Made by a program: the position numbers and the translations under genes | In this document: piece after piece, positions 11,983 through 21,204 of the stretch | Layout of the letters: every line of letters starts with the position of its first letter | How positions within the stretch are numbered: position 1 is the stretch's first letter | The notes under the pieces: model-generated | What the model was told of the DNA's origin: nothing | Database searches by the model: none | The model's input: the letters and a program-made list of their open reading frames with translations, nothing else | Origin: Myxococcales bacterium | GTDB taxonomy: Bacteria > Myxococcota_A > Polyangia > Polyangiales > Ga0077539 | Length of the DNA: 64,000 nt | Reading direction: 5' to 3' | Assembly (NCBI GenBank): GCA_030652255.1 | Contig: JAUSAZ010000177.1 | Span: forward strand, 124,001-188,000

Positions 11983-13676
11983 CGGCGCGCGCGGCGCTCG
12001 CGCTCACGATGCTCGCCGCGGCCGGGTGCCGCCGGCCGGCGACACCGACGACGCCCGCCGTCGCCGCAGCGCCGGGCCCCGAGGAGGTGCTGGGGGCGCG
12101 CGTCGAGGAGCTCCGCGCGCGGGTCGCCACCGGCGGGGTGCGCTTCGAGGGGGTGCTGTCCCGGGGGTTCCTCACGCCGCGGGGACAGGCCACGAGCGTG
12201 GTCGAGCTCGGCGCGGGGGAGTGTGTGTCCGTCGTGGCCATCGGGTCGCCGGCGATACGCGACCTCGACGCCCACCTCTTCGACCCCAGCGGCGACCTCG
12301 TGGTGGAGGACGTCGAGGTCGACGCGCACCCGACGGTGCAGCTCTGCACGACGGCGCCGCGGCGGGTGTACCACGCGCTCGAGGCCTTCGAGGGGCAGGG
12401 GGCGTACGCGGTGCTGCTCTTCAAGAGCGACCGCGCGGGGCTCGACGCCGTGGCGCGCGCGATGGGCGGCCACCCGGGCTCGGCCACCGGCGCTGCGGGC
12501 GGCGACGCGGCCCTCGAGCGGCGGGTGACCACCTTCCGCGACGGCATCGCCCGGCGGGGATTCCAGGGCTACGGCGACCCGCGGCCGGTCGACCTCGGCG
12601 GCGCCTCGGCGGTCGCGCTGCCGCTGCAGGTGAGCCCCGATCGTTGCTACACGGTCGCGGCCTTCGGCGACGACGAGTCGTCCGCGCTGTCGCTGCGCGT
12701 GCTCGACGGCGACCTCGACGAGGTCGCGGGTGACCTGGCCGGGGGGAGGGACGCCGCCGCGCAGTTCTGCCCGGGCACCGAAGGGCCGCTCTCGGTGCGC
12801 GTCGAGCGCCGCGCCGGGCGGGGCGCCGTGGTGCTGCACGCCTTCAGCGCCGACGCCGCGAGCGTGGGCGGCGAAGGGGCGCTCTGGCTCGGGGTGCGCC
12901 GCGGGGTCGGCGATCAGCAGTCGGTGGCCGCGGCCCTCACCGCGGTGGGTGCTCGCCTCGCCGCCGCGCAGGTCGTCGCGCCGCAGCCGGGCGAGGTGGC
13001 CGCGCCGATGGCCCTGCTCCCCGGGGAGGTGCGCGCCCATGCCCTCGCGGTGCCCGCGGGGGCCTGCGCCGTCGCCGTCGCTGGCGGGGCGCCGCAGGTC
13101 GCGCGGGTGCGCCTCGAAGCGGTGGAGGAGCTCCCCGCCAGGGTGACGGCCGGGATACAGCGCGGCACCGTCACGGCGGTGGCCCGCTGCGCCGCGCGAC
13201 CGATGAGCGCCTCGCTGCGGGTGATGGCCGAGCGCGGCTCCGGTTCGGTGACGCTGCGAACGCTCGGCTTCGCGGCGCCCGCCTGGTCGCGCCCGGAGGC
13301 GCTGGAGGCGACCGCGGCGGCCCTCACGCTGATCGGCCTGGCGGACGCCGGGCTCCGGCTCGCCGAGGCGCCGAGCGCGGTGTCGTGGGCCTCCGGGGGG
13401 CTCGCCACCCTCGCCGTCGAGCGCGCCGCCGGGCGGTGCGCGCGGGTCGGCGTGGCGGTGGGCGCGGGAGAGGCGATCGCGCTCACGCTGCGCGACGCCG
13501 ACGGCGCGGCGCTCGCGGTCGACGAGGGCGTCGGCTCGGCCACGGTGCGCCGCTGCGGCCCGGGCGCCGAGCGCCTGGTGGTGGAGGCCCGCCGGGCGTC
13601 GCCGGGCGGGGCTGCGCCGGAGGCCTTCTGGCTCCGGTGGGATACGGACGGCGGTGCGTCCGGCGCCTCGCGCTGA
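11979..13676 (+). CDS. Second lipoprotein of PPC-like modules
   Basis: The start is fixed at ATG 11979 by an ATGA overlap with the preceding stop and by the signal 'MLAAAGC' (Cys17). The 565-residue protein has at least two clear modules of the kind found in its upstream neighbour: 'GAGECVSVVAIGSPAIRDLD' ending at 'VQLCTT', and 'SPDRCYTVAAFGDDESSALS' ending at 'AAQFC'. Further, weaker Cys-bounded repeats continue to the C-terminus. No catalytic motif is seen. It is presumably anchored in the outer membrane or periplasm. The paralogy with the upstream gene suggests local duplication and a shared assembly. Confidence 0.7.
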   Translation: MTARAALALTMLAAAGCRRPATPTTPAVAAAPGPEEVLGARVEELRARVATGGVRFEGVLSRGFLTPRGQATSVVELGAGECVSVVAIGSPAIRDLDAHLFDPSGDLVVEDVEVDAHPTVQLCTTAPRRVYHALEAFEGQGAYAVLLFKSDRAGLDAVARAMGGHPGSATGAAGGDAALERRVTTFRDGIARRGFQGYGDPRPVDLGGASAVALPLQVSPDRCYTVAAFGDDESSALSLRVLDGDLDEVAGDLAGGRDAAAQFCPGTEGPLSVRVERRAGRGAVVLHAFSADAASVGGEGALWLGVRRGVGDQQSVAAALTAVGARLAAAQVVAPQPGEVAAPMALLPGEVRAHALAVPAGACAVAVAGGAPQVARVRLEAVEELPARVTAGIQRGTVTAVARCAARPMSASLRVMAERGSGSVTLRTLGFAAPAWSRPEALEATAAALTLIGLADAGLRLAEAPSAVSWASGGLATLAVERAAGRCARVGVAVGAGEAIALTLRDADGAALAVDEGVGSATVRRCGPGAERLVVEARRASPGGAAPEAFWLRWDTDGGASGASR

Positions 13677-14292
13677 GCACGCGCTGGCCGCGGCGCTCGC
13701 GCTGTCCCTCGGGTGCGCGTCGCCGCCGTCCCCGGGGCTGCGACCGGTGGCGTTGCCCTCCGCGGAGCGCGGGCCGACCTTCGCGAGGGCGCAGCTCGAG
13801 CGGGGCCTGCCGGCGCTGATGCGCGCGCTCTCCGAGCGGGGCCGCGACGCGTACCGCGGCCTGCGGCTCGGCGAGGCGCAGCTCGAGGGCTGGCTGAGCC
13901 CCGCGGCCGTCGCGCGCGGTCGCACCACCTTCGTCGGGATGATCCCCGGGCCGGGCGACCGTCGGTGGTTCGCGTGGCGCCGATGGCGGGGCAGCGCGCT
14001 CCTGGGGTGGTGCGCCCGGGGCGTGCGCAGCCACGAGGCCGACGGGCCCGAAGGGTTCCTGCATCCCACGCTGGTGGTCGAGCGGGTGCTGGTGGTCGGC
14101 GGGCGCGACGAGCACCGCTGGGCGGCCTGGCTCGAGGGTCTCGTGCTCACCGGCGACGGGTGGCGCTTCGCCCCGTGGGTGCCGCACGCGCAGTCGGTGG
14201 AGGCGCCGCGGCGATCGCACCCCGACGCCGACCTCTGGGACTGCGACCTCGCGAGCCCGCCGGCTACTTCAGCTCGGCGGCCTGGCGGATGA
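13654..14292 (+). CDS. Third lipoprotein of the ettA operon, unknown function
   Basis: The 212-residue product starts at a GTG that overlaps the upstream gene by 23 bases; this start gives an N-terminal signal ending in 'LSLGC' (Cys21). The rest is rich in Trp and Arg ('RWFAWRRWRGSALLGW') and does not show the two-Cys modules of its neighbours. I do not recognise the family. It is the last gene of the operon and its 3' end overlaps the convergent small gene by 29 bases. Confidence 0.6.
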   Translation: MRPAPRAEHALAAALALSLGCASPPSPGLRPVALPSAERGPTFARAQLERGLPALMRALSERGRDAYRGLRLGEAQLEGWLSPAAVARGRTTFVGMIPGPGDRRWFAWRRWRGSALLGWCARGVRSHEADGPEGFLHPTLVVERVLVVGGRDEHRWAAWLEGLVLTGDGWRFAPWVPHAQSVEAPRRSHPDADLWDCDLASPPATSARRPGG

Positions 14293-14614
14293 AGTCCTCG
14301 ATGGCGATCGCCGGGTCGCTCGGCGCGTCGCTGTCGCCCGTCGGGGCCATCGAGCGCCGGGAGCGGCCCATGGGTCCGGGGCTGCTCTCGCGGGTGAGCA
14401 GCGCGAGCACGTGGAGGCGCACCTCGTGGCCCTCGCGGAGCGCGCGGCCGCGGCGTCCGTCGGACATGCCCAGCGCGAGCGCCCGCAGCAGCGCCTTGGA
14501 CTGCGTGGCGTCGTCGCAGTTGGCCTGGGTGAGCGAGGCGGCGGCGCGCGGGTCCATCGACCGGGCGCCGGCGAGGTAGCCGAGCAGGTATTCCGAGTGG
14601 AGGCTCAGGGGCAC
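14264..14614 (-). CDS. Small hypothetical protein
   Basis: This 116-residue soluble protein starts at GTG 14614. It has a helical N-terminal part ('LHSEYLLGYLAGARSM') and a polar tail ending 'DFIRQAAELK'. Its 3' end runs 29 bases into the convergent lipoprotein gene. It lies 47 bases downstream of tRNA-Leu on the same strand and may share that transcript. I recognise no family. Third-position GC is as high as in the neighbours, which supports a real gene. Confidence 0.5.
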   Translation of the reverse strand: MPLSLHSEYLLGYLAGARSMDPRAAASLTQANCDDATQSKALLRALALGMSDGRRGRALREGHEVRLHVLALLTRESSPGPMGRSRRSMAPTGDSDAPSDPAIAIEDFIRQAAELK

Positions 14615-14661
14615 GGGAGGGGGTTCTGCCTTTCCTCTACGGGCGCACGGTCATCGCTGGG

Positions 14662-14743
14662 TGCGAGGAGCGGGACTTGAACCCGCACGTCGTAAGACAC
14701 CGGATCCTAAGTCCGGCGCGTCTGCCAGTTCCGCCATCCTCGC
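14662..14743 (-). tRNA. tRNA-Leu(UAG)
   Basis: Read on the minus strand, the acceptor arm GCGAGGA pairs with TCCTCGC. The D arm carries GGCAGACG, and the anticodon stem CCGGA/TCCGG holds loop CTTAGGA (anticodon UAG, reading CUA). A variable arm and the T arm GCGGG-TTCAAGT-CCCGC follow. The discriminator is A and is followed by CCCA, so CCA is not exactly encoded and would be added after transcription. Confidence 0.93.
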
Positions 14744-14760
14744 GGCGAGCTGAGGTCGGC

Positions 14761-14769
14761 ACCGTACCA
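14761..14769 (-). promoter_or_regulatory. Extended -10 promoter for tRNA-Leu
   Basis: On the minus strand TG-G-TACGGT ends 17 bases before the tRNA 5' end, matching the TGnTANNNT extended -10 pattern. No good -35 box is visible. Confidence 0.4.
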
Positions 14770-14833
14770 CGGTCCCGCCGTGCGCTGTCGCAGACGCGTG
14801 CACCGTGGCGTCCCCGCGCTGGCGGGATTCTGG

Positions 14834-14839
14834 TAATAC
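14834..14839 (+). promoter_or_regulatory. Extended -10 box for the glycosyltransferase operon
   Basis: TAATAC is preceded by TGG (TG-n-TAATAC, from 14831) and lies 9 bases before the ATG at 14849. No Shine-Dalgarno fits in the gap, so a leaderless start is predicted. Confidence 0.5.
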
Positions 14840-14848
14840 GGGCGCCCC

Positions 14849-17722
14849 ATGTCGGCGGAGACGGAAGAAGAAGGGCAGATGGTTCCACCCGAGACAGCAG
14901 CGGAGCAGGAGGTTCCGTTGGCTGAGAGCGTCGCGGCCCCGGCGGAGGTCGCGCCCGCGGTGGCCCCGCCCACGACGCCCCGGCGACCGCGTCCCGTCGA
15001 CTGGGCGCTCACCGCGTTCGGCCTCGCGGGGCTCGCGCTCCTGATGACCCGTCAGGGGCACCTGCGCGTGGGCGTGCCCCTCGGGATGCTCCTCGCGGTG
15101 GTGGCGGTGGTGGGCCTGCTGGGCCTGCTCGGCGACTCGCCGCTGCAGCTCCGCGGCGACGAGCGCGCGAGCGCCGACGAGACCCCGCGCGGCCCCTGGT
15201 GGAAGCGCGAGGGCGTGTGGGTGCTGCTCTTCGGCGGCGCGCTCTACCTCCCGATGGCGGGCGCCTACGGGCTCTGGGACCCATGGGAGACCCACTACTC
15301 CGAGGTGGCGCGGGAGATCCTCTCGCGCGACGACTGGATCACCACGTGGTGGGGCCAGGAGGGCTGGTTCATGTCCAAGCCCGTGCTCATCTTCTGGATG
15401 AGCGCCCTCGGCATGGGCGTGGGCTCGCTCTTCGGGCTGCGCACCGCCCCCGACGGCGGGCCGCAGTTCCAGGAGTGGTGCATCCGGGTGCCCATCTCGC
15501 TGCTCGCGATGCTGGCGCTCTGGGGCCTCTACCGCGCGGTCGCGAGCGCCTTCGGGCGGCGCGCCGGCATGCTGGTGGCCTTCGTGCTGGCGACCATGCC
15601 GCACTGGTTCTTCATCGCCCACCAGGCGATGACCGACATGCCCTTCGTCGGGCCCCTGGTGCTCGCGGTCTCGATGCTGATGCTGGCCATCACGTCGGGC
15701 GACAGGCTCGCCGAGCCCTTCCGGGTGAACGTCTTCGGGTACAGCTTCCGCTGGTCTCTCTGGCACTCCGCGATCGGGCTCTTCCTGCTGCTCGCGGTGC
15801 CGCAGGTGATGTACCTGCTCACCCGCACGATGGTGATGTCCTGCCCGGAGGACGCGCGCATGGTGCAGTGCGAGGAGATGCTGCGGCTCAACCGCATCGG
15901 CGGGCGGCAGTTCCCGGTGGAGACCTACTTCTACGGCTCCGCGGGCAACAGCGCCGACACCCTCGAGCACAGCGTCCCGGGCTCGCCCAAGTGGGAGCGC
16001 CTGCTCAACGTGATCCCCTTCTTCCCGTCGGTGCTGCAGGGCCTCGTCTGGATCGTCCTCGGGGCCCTCGCGCTCACCGTCCTGCGCCGCGAGCGCCGCG
16101 CGAAGGACCTCTACTTCATCCTCTTCTACATCTGGTGCGCGGTCAGCACGATGGGCAAGGGCCCCGCCGGCCTGGTCATCCCCGCCGGCATCGCGGGCGC
16201 CTACCTGGTCACCTCGCGCGACTGGCCGCTGCTGCGTAGGGCCCGACCCTTCACCGGGCTGCTGGTGTTCCTCGTGGTCGCGATGCCCTGGTACGTCGCG
16301 ATCCTCGGTCGCCTCGGCAACGAGTTCTTCGACCGCTTCGTGGTGCACGACATCATCAACCGCACCATCGTCGGCGTGCACGGCGACACCGGCTCGGTGC
16401 GCTACTTCATCTGGCAGCTGGGCTACGCGATGTTCCCGTGGTCGGGGCTCGTGCCCGTGGCGCTCGTCGGCTGGCGACAGATCGTCCCGGCCAACTCCAC
16501 CCCGGGGCAGCGCGCCGTCGCCCGCATCGGGCTGCTCTGGTTCGTGCTCTCGTTCGTGCTCTTCAGCGCGATGATCACGAAGTTCCATCACTACATCTTC
16601 CCCGCGGTGCCGGGCGCCGCGGTGATGGTCGGGCTCCTCGTCGACCGGCTGCTCGGCGCCTCCTCGCTCACCCGCGCGAAGAACCCCGTCGGATCGCTCG
16701 CGGCGCTCGGCGTCGGCATCACCGCGCTGGTCGTCGGCGTGGCGTCCTTCGTGGGCTCGGCCCGGGGCATCGTGCCTCGCGCCGCCGAGGGGACTCCCCT
16801 CCCGGGATCGCCCGCGCTGGGCGCCACGCTCTGCGTCATCGGCGCGGCGGCCCTCTTCGCGTCGTGGTGGTTCGCGCGCGGCGAGTCCGACGAGGCCCCG
16901 GAGGGGGAGGGCGTGCTCGCGGCGCTGCGCTCCGACGACACCCCCGAGCGCACCGAGCGGGCGCGGGCGCTGGGCGTCGACGCCGACGCGTACCGGGCGA
17001 TCAGCCTCGGCGCGATGGCCGTCGCGGGCGTCGCGGTGCTCGCCTTCGTGGCGCGCGACCTGGCCTACGACGGCACCACGCGCCCGCCGGGGTACCAGCG
17101 CCTCCTGCAGCTCTTCACGTACCAGTACGAGCGCATGTGGCCGTCGCGCTCGTTCAACTACCACGCGATCCTCGTGGGCTTCGGCGTGGTCGCGGTGCTC
17201 GCCTGCGCGGGCCTCGTGGTGCACCGGCTGCGGCCGATGGCGGCGCGGGCGATGGTCGCGGTGGCCTTCGTCTTCGCGGCCTGGGGCCTGGACTTCTACA
17301 TGGTCGACGTGTCGCGCCACTGGTCGCAGCGCTCGCTCTTCGAGCGCTACTACGCTCGGCGCCAGCCGCGCACCACCGAGGGGCGCGAGGGCGAGGACGC
17401 CCGCTACGACCACGACCCCATCGGCGCCTACCAGATGAACTGGAAGGGCGAGAACTTCTACACGGGCGGGCGCTGCGCGATGCTCGACTGCGGCGACCTG
17501 CCCTTCTGCTCCAACCACATCCGGCCGTGGTTGGAGCGCCACCGCGGGCAGCGCGTGTACTTCGTCACCGAGCGCTCGCACGGCTCCAACGTCGTGTCGC
17601 AGGTGACCAGCGGCGGCGGCACCGCGCGCGAGCTCACCGACGAGTGGGACCAGAACAAGTTCGTGCTGATCGAGGCGACCGCGGGCCCCGGCCGCCCGGC
17701 CGCCCCGGCCGCGGCGCAGTGA
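14849..17722 (+). CDS. ArnT/GT39-type membrane glycosyltransferase, copy 1
   Basis: This 957-residue polytopic membrane protein has a 50-residue Pro/Ala-rich cytoplasmic lead. The GT-C signature is 'GLWDPWETHYSEVAREIL', whose Asp/Glu are the expected catalytic and metal-binding residues, followed by 'SKPVLIFWMSALGMGV' and many hydrophobic segments. The family transfers sugars from polyprenyl-phosphate donors to lipid A, lipids or proteins on the periplasmic face. The C-terminal soluble part carries 'QMNWKGENFYTG' and a domain ending 'NKFVLIEAT'. It is followed after 9 bases by a close paralogue. The donor and acceptor cannot be told from sequence. Confidence 0.82.
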   Translation: MSAETEEEGQMVPPETAAEQEVPLAESVAAPAEVAPAVAPPTTPRRPRPVDWALTAFGLAGLALLMTRQGHLRVGVPLGMLLAVVAVVGLLGLLGDSPLQLRGDERASADETPRGPWWKREGVWVLLFGGALYLPMAGAYGLWDPWETHYSEVAREILSRDDWITTWWGQEGWFMSKPVLIFWMSALGMGVGSLFGLRTAPDGGPQFQEWCIRVPISLLAMLALWGLYRAVASAFGRRAGMLVAFVLATMPHWFFIAHQAMTDMPFVGPLVLAVSMLMLAITSGDRLAEPFRVNVFGYSFRWSLWHSAIGLFLLLAVPQVMYLLTRTMVMSCPEDARMVQCEEMLRLNRIGGRQFPVETYFYGSAGNSADTLEHSVPGSPKWERLLNVIPFFPSVLQGLVWIVLGALALTVLRRERRAKDLYFILFYIWCAVSTMGKGPAGLVIPAGIAGAYLVTSRDWPLLRRARPFTGLLVFLVVAMPWYVAILGRLGNEFFDRFVVHDIINRTIVGVHGDTGSVRYFIWQLGYAMFPWSGLVPVALVGWRQIVPANSTPGQRAVARIGLLWFVLSFVLFSAMITKFHHYIFPAVPGAAVMVGLLVDRLLGASSLTRAKNPVGSLAALGVGITALVVGVASFVGSARGIVPRAAEGTPLPGSPALGATLCVIGAAALFASWWFARGESDEAPEGEGVLAALRSDDTPERTERARALGVDADAYRAISLGAMAVAGVAVLAFVARDLAYDGTTRPPGYQRLLQLFTYQYERMWPSRSFNYHAILVGFGVVAVLACAGLVVHRLRPMAARAMVAVAFVFAAWGLDFYMVDVSRHWSQRSLFERYYARRQPRTTEGREGEDARYDHDPIGAYQMNWKGENFYTGGRCAMLDCGDLPFCSNHIRPWLERHRGQRVYFVTERSHGSNVVSQVTSGGGTARELTDEWDQNKFVLIEATAGPGRPAAPAAAQ

Positions 17723-17731
17723 GCCCCGACG

Positions 17732-20386
17732 ATGGCGTATCGCGAAGCGGACCTCGACTCCACGCACGTCCCGCCCCCCCGGCGCGGCCGTGACCTCCCG
17801 CTGACCATCGTCCCGCTGGTGCTCCTGGCCGGGCTGATGCGCTGGCCAGGGCACTTCCCCGCCGGGGCGTGGATCGGCCTCGCGCTGGTCCTCGCCGCCG
17901 CGGTGGGCATCCTCGGGCTGCTGGGCGACTCGCCGCTCGACCTGCGCGGCGACGAGTCGCAGGGCGAGGTCGCCGACGCTCGCCCCTGGTGGCGCCGCGA
18001 GGGCTGGCTCGTGCTGTTGGTCTCCGGCGGTCTCTACCTCCCGCTCGCGGGCGCCTTCGGGCTCTGGGACCCGTGGGAGACCCACTACTCCGAGGTGGCG
18101 CGGGAGATCCTCGCCCGCGACGACTGGATCACCACCTGGTGGGCGCAGGAGGGCTGGTTCATGTCCAAGCCGGTGCTCATCTTCTGGATGAGCGCCCTGG
18201 GGATGTCCTTCGGCGTCCCCTTCGGCGTGCGCTACGGGGCCGACGCGGGGCCCAACCTCCAGGAGTGGTTCATCCGCCTGCCCATCTGCGCGCTCGCCAT
18301 GTGCGCGCTCTACGCGATGTACCGCGCGGTCGCCCGCGCCTGGGGCCCCCGCGCGGGGCTCTGCGTGGCGGTGGTGCTCGCCACGATGCCGCAGTGGTTC
18401 TTCCTCGCCCACCAGGCGATGACCGACATGCCCTTCGTGGCGTCGCTCACCCTCGCGATCGCGATGTTCACCCTCGCGGTGGTCAGCGACCCGGCGGCCC
18501 TCGCGAAGCCCCGCGTGCTGCGCCTCGGCCCGGTGGCCCTGCGCTACTCGCTCTGGCACCTCACCGTCGGCCTGGTGCTGCTCATGGTGATCCCGCAGGT
18601 GGTCTACCTGCTCACCCGCTCGGTCTCGCTGGGCTGCGCGGCGGACGCCAACGCCGAGCAGTGCGCGCGGATGATGCGGGCCAACCGCATCGGCCCCATC
18701 CAGCTCCCCTTCGAGACCTTCTTCTCGGGCTCCGCGGGCAACTCCGGGGTCGACGGCGGGCCCAACGTCCCGGGCTCTCCCGTGTGGGAGCGCATCGCGA
18801 GCGCGGTGCCCTTCCTCCCGTCGGTGCTCCAGGGGGTCGTCTGGTCGGCGCTGCTGGTGTGGGCGCTCCGGGCGATGCGCTTCGAGCGCACCGAGCGAGG
18901 GCTCTACTTCGCGCTCTTCTACGTGTGGTGCGCGGTCGCGACGATGGGCAAGGGCCCCGCGGGGCTCGCGATCCCCGGCGCCGTGGCGCTGCTCCACTAC
19001 GTCGCCTCCACCCGGTGGCGCGAGCTCAAGGAGATCCGCCTGGGCCTCGGGCTGATGCTCTTCCTGCTGGTGGGGATGCCCTGGTACGTGGCGATCACCG
19101 CGCGCCTGGGCAACGAGTACATCCAGCGCTTCATCGTGCACGACATCATCAACCGCACGGTGCTCGGGGTGCACGGCGACACCGGCTCGGTGCGCTACTT
19201 CCTCTGGCAGCTGGGCTACGCGATGTTCCCGTGGTCGGGCCTGGTGCCCGTGGCGCTGATGGCGGGGCGGGTGGTCATCCCGGCCGACGCCACGCAGGCG
19301 CAGCGCGACGTCGCGCGCATCGGGCTGCTCTGGTTCGCGGTGTCCTTCGTGCTCTTCAGCGCGATGATCACCAAGTTCCATCACTACATCTTCCCGGCGC
19401 TGCCGGGCGCCGCGGTGATGGTCGGTCTCCTCGTCGACCGCCTCCTGCCGAAGCCCGAAGCCGACGCCGCGCCCCGCTGGGACCTCTGGCTCTCCCGCGC
19501 GCTGGGCGTGCTGCTCCTGGTGCTGGGCGTCGCCCGCATCTTCGGCACCTGGAGCGGCCGCCTCGACGCCCGCGGGGTGCCCTTCCCCGGCAACCCCACC
19601 CTCGGCGTGACGCTGATCGTCTTCGGGGTCGCGGCGCTGGGCCTCTCGTGGATGCGCGACGAGCGCCCCTCCGCGCCGCCCCCCCGCTGGGACGCCTCGC
19701 TGGGCGCCCTCGGCCTCGTCGCGGCCTGCATCACGGGGCTGATCGGCCGCGACCTCGCGACCCGCCGCAGCGCGCCGCCGGGCAGCGAGCGGCTCATCCA
19801 CCTCTTCGTCTACAACTACGACCGGCTCTGGCCGGTGCGCTTCCTCGACTTCTCGCCGGTGCTCCTCGGCTTCGGCCTGGTCGCGGTGGCGCTGCTCGCC
19901 CTGCTCGCGGTCGCCCGGCTGCGCGGCGCGATGATGGGCGCGCTGCTGTGCCTCGCGGTGCTCTTCGCGGGATGGTCGCTCGACGTGTACATGATCGCGC
20001 TGACGCCGCACTGGTCGCAGCGCGGGCTCTTCGAGCGCTACTACGCGCGCCGGCGGCCGCGGCCCTCGCCCAACGCCGACCCGCGCTTCGCCTTCGACCC
20101 CATCGTCGCCCACCAGATGAACTGGAAGGGCGAGAACTTCTACACCGGCAACCACGTCGTCGCGATGGAGTGCGGGCTGAAGTACTGCACCGGCACCACC
20201 GCGGAGTGGGTGCGCGAACACCCGGGCCAGCGGGCGTTCTTCATCACCGAGCACTCGCGGGTGCAGGGCCTCCTCCAGCAGCTCCGGCAGAACGGCGGCC
20301 GCGCGGAGACCATCAGCACCGAAGCCGAGGACAACAAGTTCGTGCTGGTCGAGGCGACGCTCGGTACACCCCCGCCGAGGCCCTGA
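17732..20386 (+). CDS. ArnT/GT39-type membrane glycosyltransferase, copy 2
   Basis: This 884-residue paralogue of the upstream gene shares the 'GLWDPWETHYSEVAREIL' signature and the 'HDIINRT' and 'GVHGDTGSVRYF' blocks. It also keeps the C-terminal 'HQMNWKGENFYTG' and 'NKFVLVEATL'. Around the signature the DNA of the two copies is nearly identical, while the hydrophobic segments and loops differ more. The N-terminal Pro/Ala lead of copy 1 is missing. The pair may act on different acceptors or as a heteromer; that is inference. It is followed after 5 bases by the STAS-like gene. Confidence 0.82.
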   Translation: MAYREADLDSTHVPPPRRGRDLPLTIVPLVLLAGLMRWPGHFPAGAWIGLALVLAAAVGILGLLGDSPLDLRGDESQGEVADARPWWRREGWLVLLVSGGLYLPLAGAFGLWDPWETHYSEVAREILARDDWITTWWAQEGWFMSKPVLIFWMSALGMSFGVPFGVRYGADAGPNLQEWFIRLPICALAMCALYAMYRAVARAWGPRAGLCVAVVLATMPQWFFLAHQAMTDMPFVASLTLAIAMFTLAVVSDPAALAKPRVLRLGPVALRYSLWHLTVGLVLLMVIPQVVYLLTRSVSLGCAADANAEQCARMMRANRIGPIQLPFETFFSGSAGNSGVDGGPNVPGSPVWERIASAVPFLPSVLQGVVWSALLVWALRAMRFERTERGLYFALFYVWCAVATMGKGPAGLAIPGAVALLHYVASTRWRELKEIRLGLGLMLFLLVGMPWYVAITARLGNEYIQRFIVHDIINRTVLGVHGDTGSVRYFLWQLGYAMFPWSGLVPVALMAGRVVIPADATQAQRDVARIGLLWFAVSFVLFSAMITKFHHYIFPALPGAAVMVGLLVDRLLPKPEADAAPRWDLWLSRALGVLLLVLGVARIFGTWSGRLDARGVPFPGNPTLGVTLIVFGVAALGLSWMRDERPSAPPPRWDASLGALGLVAACITGLIGRDLATRRSAPPGSERLIHLFVYNYDRLWPVRFLDFSPVLLGFGLVAVALLALLAVARLRGAMMGALLCLAVLFAGWSLDVYMIALTPHWSQRGLFERYYARRRPRPSPNADPRFAFDPIVAHQMNWKGENFYTGNHVVAMECGLKYCTGTTAEWVREHPGQRAFFITEHSRVQGLLQQLRQNGGRAETISTEAEDNKFVLVEATLGTPPPRP

Positions 20387-20391
20387 CCCCG

Positions 20392-21177
20392 ATGGCCCCG
20401 CCGCTCGACGCGACCCTCGCGCAGGTGCGAGCAACGCTCGCCGCCTCGCCCCACCTCGGGGGCGAGAGCGCCGCGCGGGTCGCGACGCTCGGCGACGAGC
20501 TCCAGCCCTTCGTCGAGGCCGCCCTCGCGTGCGCCGAGCTCCCCCCGAACGACCTGCGCTGGAGCGAGGCCCGCTCCCTGGCGCTCCTCTTCGCCTACCG
20601 GCTGGGCGACCAGGGCTACGCGCCGGGCGTCGTCTCCGGGGCGATGCTCGCCTGGCGCGACGTGGCAGGCGACGCGGCCGCGACGGCGCTCGACGGGCTC
20701 TGGGCGCTGCTGCTCGATGGGTACGCCCGGGGGCGCGAAGACCGCGCGCGCGCCGCCGTGCTTCGCACCGTGGCGGCGTCCGCCTGCGTGCTGGAGGTGG
20801 CGCCGCGGCGGTGGCTGGTCTCGGGCGTCGGGGCCCTGGACACCGACGGGGCGAGGGAGGTCGCGTCGCGGGCGGCGGCGGGGCTGCTGCGCGGCGACGC
20901 CGAGGCGGTGCTGCTCGACCTCGCGACGGGGACGGCGGCCGAGCCGGCGGCGCTGCTGGAGCTCGTCGGGCTGGAGCGCGACGCGGGCTCCCTCGGGGTG
21001 CGCTTCCTCCTGGCGCTCTCCGACGAGTCGCGCGCGGCGCTGGCGGAGGGTGGCTGGCGCGCCGCGGAGACCACGGAGCTCATGGCGACGACCACGGACG
21101 CGATGCGGGCGCTGCTCTGGGCGGGCGACCCGGTGCGCTCGGCCGTGGGCTGGGTGATGCAGCGCGCGGGCTGGTAG
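20392..21177 (+). CDS. Hypothetical protein with STAS-like C-terminal half
   Basis: The 261-residue soluble protein starts at ATG 20392, 5 bases after the glycosyltransferase stop. Residues 1-130 are helical, with no recognised family. Residues from about 140 ('VAPRRWLVSGVGALDTDGAR', then 'AEAVLLDLATGT' and 'GVRFLLALSDESRAALAEGG') follow the strand-helix pattern of STAS domains of the RsbR/SpoIIAA kind. The usual phosphorylatable Ser/Thr is not clear. Its place at the end of the glycosyltransferase operon suggests a regulatory partner. STAS assignment is tentative. Confidence 0.5.
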   Translation: MAPPLDATLAQVRATLAASPHLGGESAARVATLGDELQPFVEAALACAELPPNDLRWSEARSLALLFAYRLGDQGYAPGVVSGAMLAWRDVAGDAAATALDGLWALLLDGYARGREDRARAAVLRTVAASACVLEVAPRRWLVSGVGALDTDGAREVASRAAAGLLRGDAEAVLLDLATGTAAEPAALLELVGLERDAGSLGVRFLLALSDESRAALAEGGWRAAETTELMATTTDAMRALLWAGDPVRSAVGWVMQRAGW

Positions 21178-21185
21178 CTCGGCCC

Positions 21186-21204
21186 ACCTCCGCTCAGCGG
21201 AGGT
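21186..21204. terminator. Convergent-gene hairpin
   Basis: ACCTCCGC (21186-21193) and GCGGAGGT (21197-21204) form a perfect 8-base stem with loop TCA. The loop contains the stop codon of the minus-strand lipoprotein. No T tract follows; it may terminate both converging transcripts. Confidence 0.5.

Noticed and set aside
14651-20434. Antisense open frame of about 1900 residues over the glycosyltransferases
   Set aside because: A shadow of the two plus-strand genes; its last part is the tRNA-Leu read as protein.
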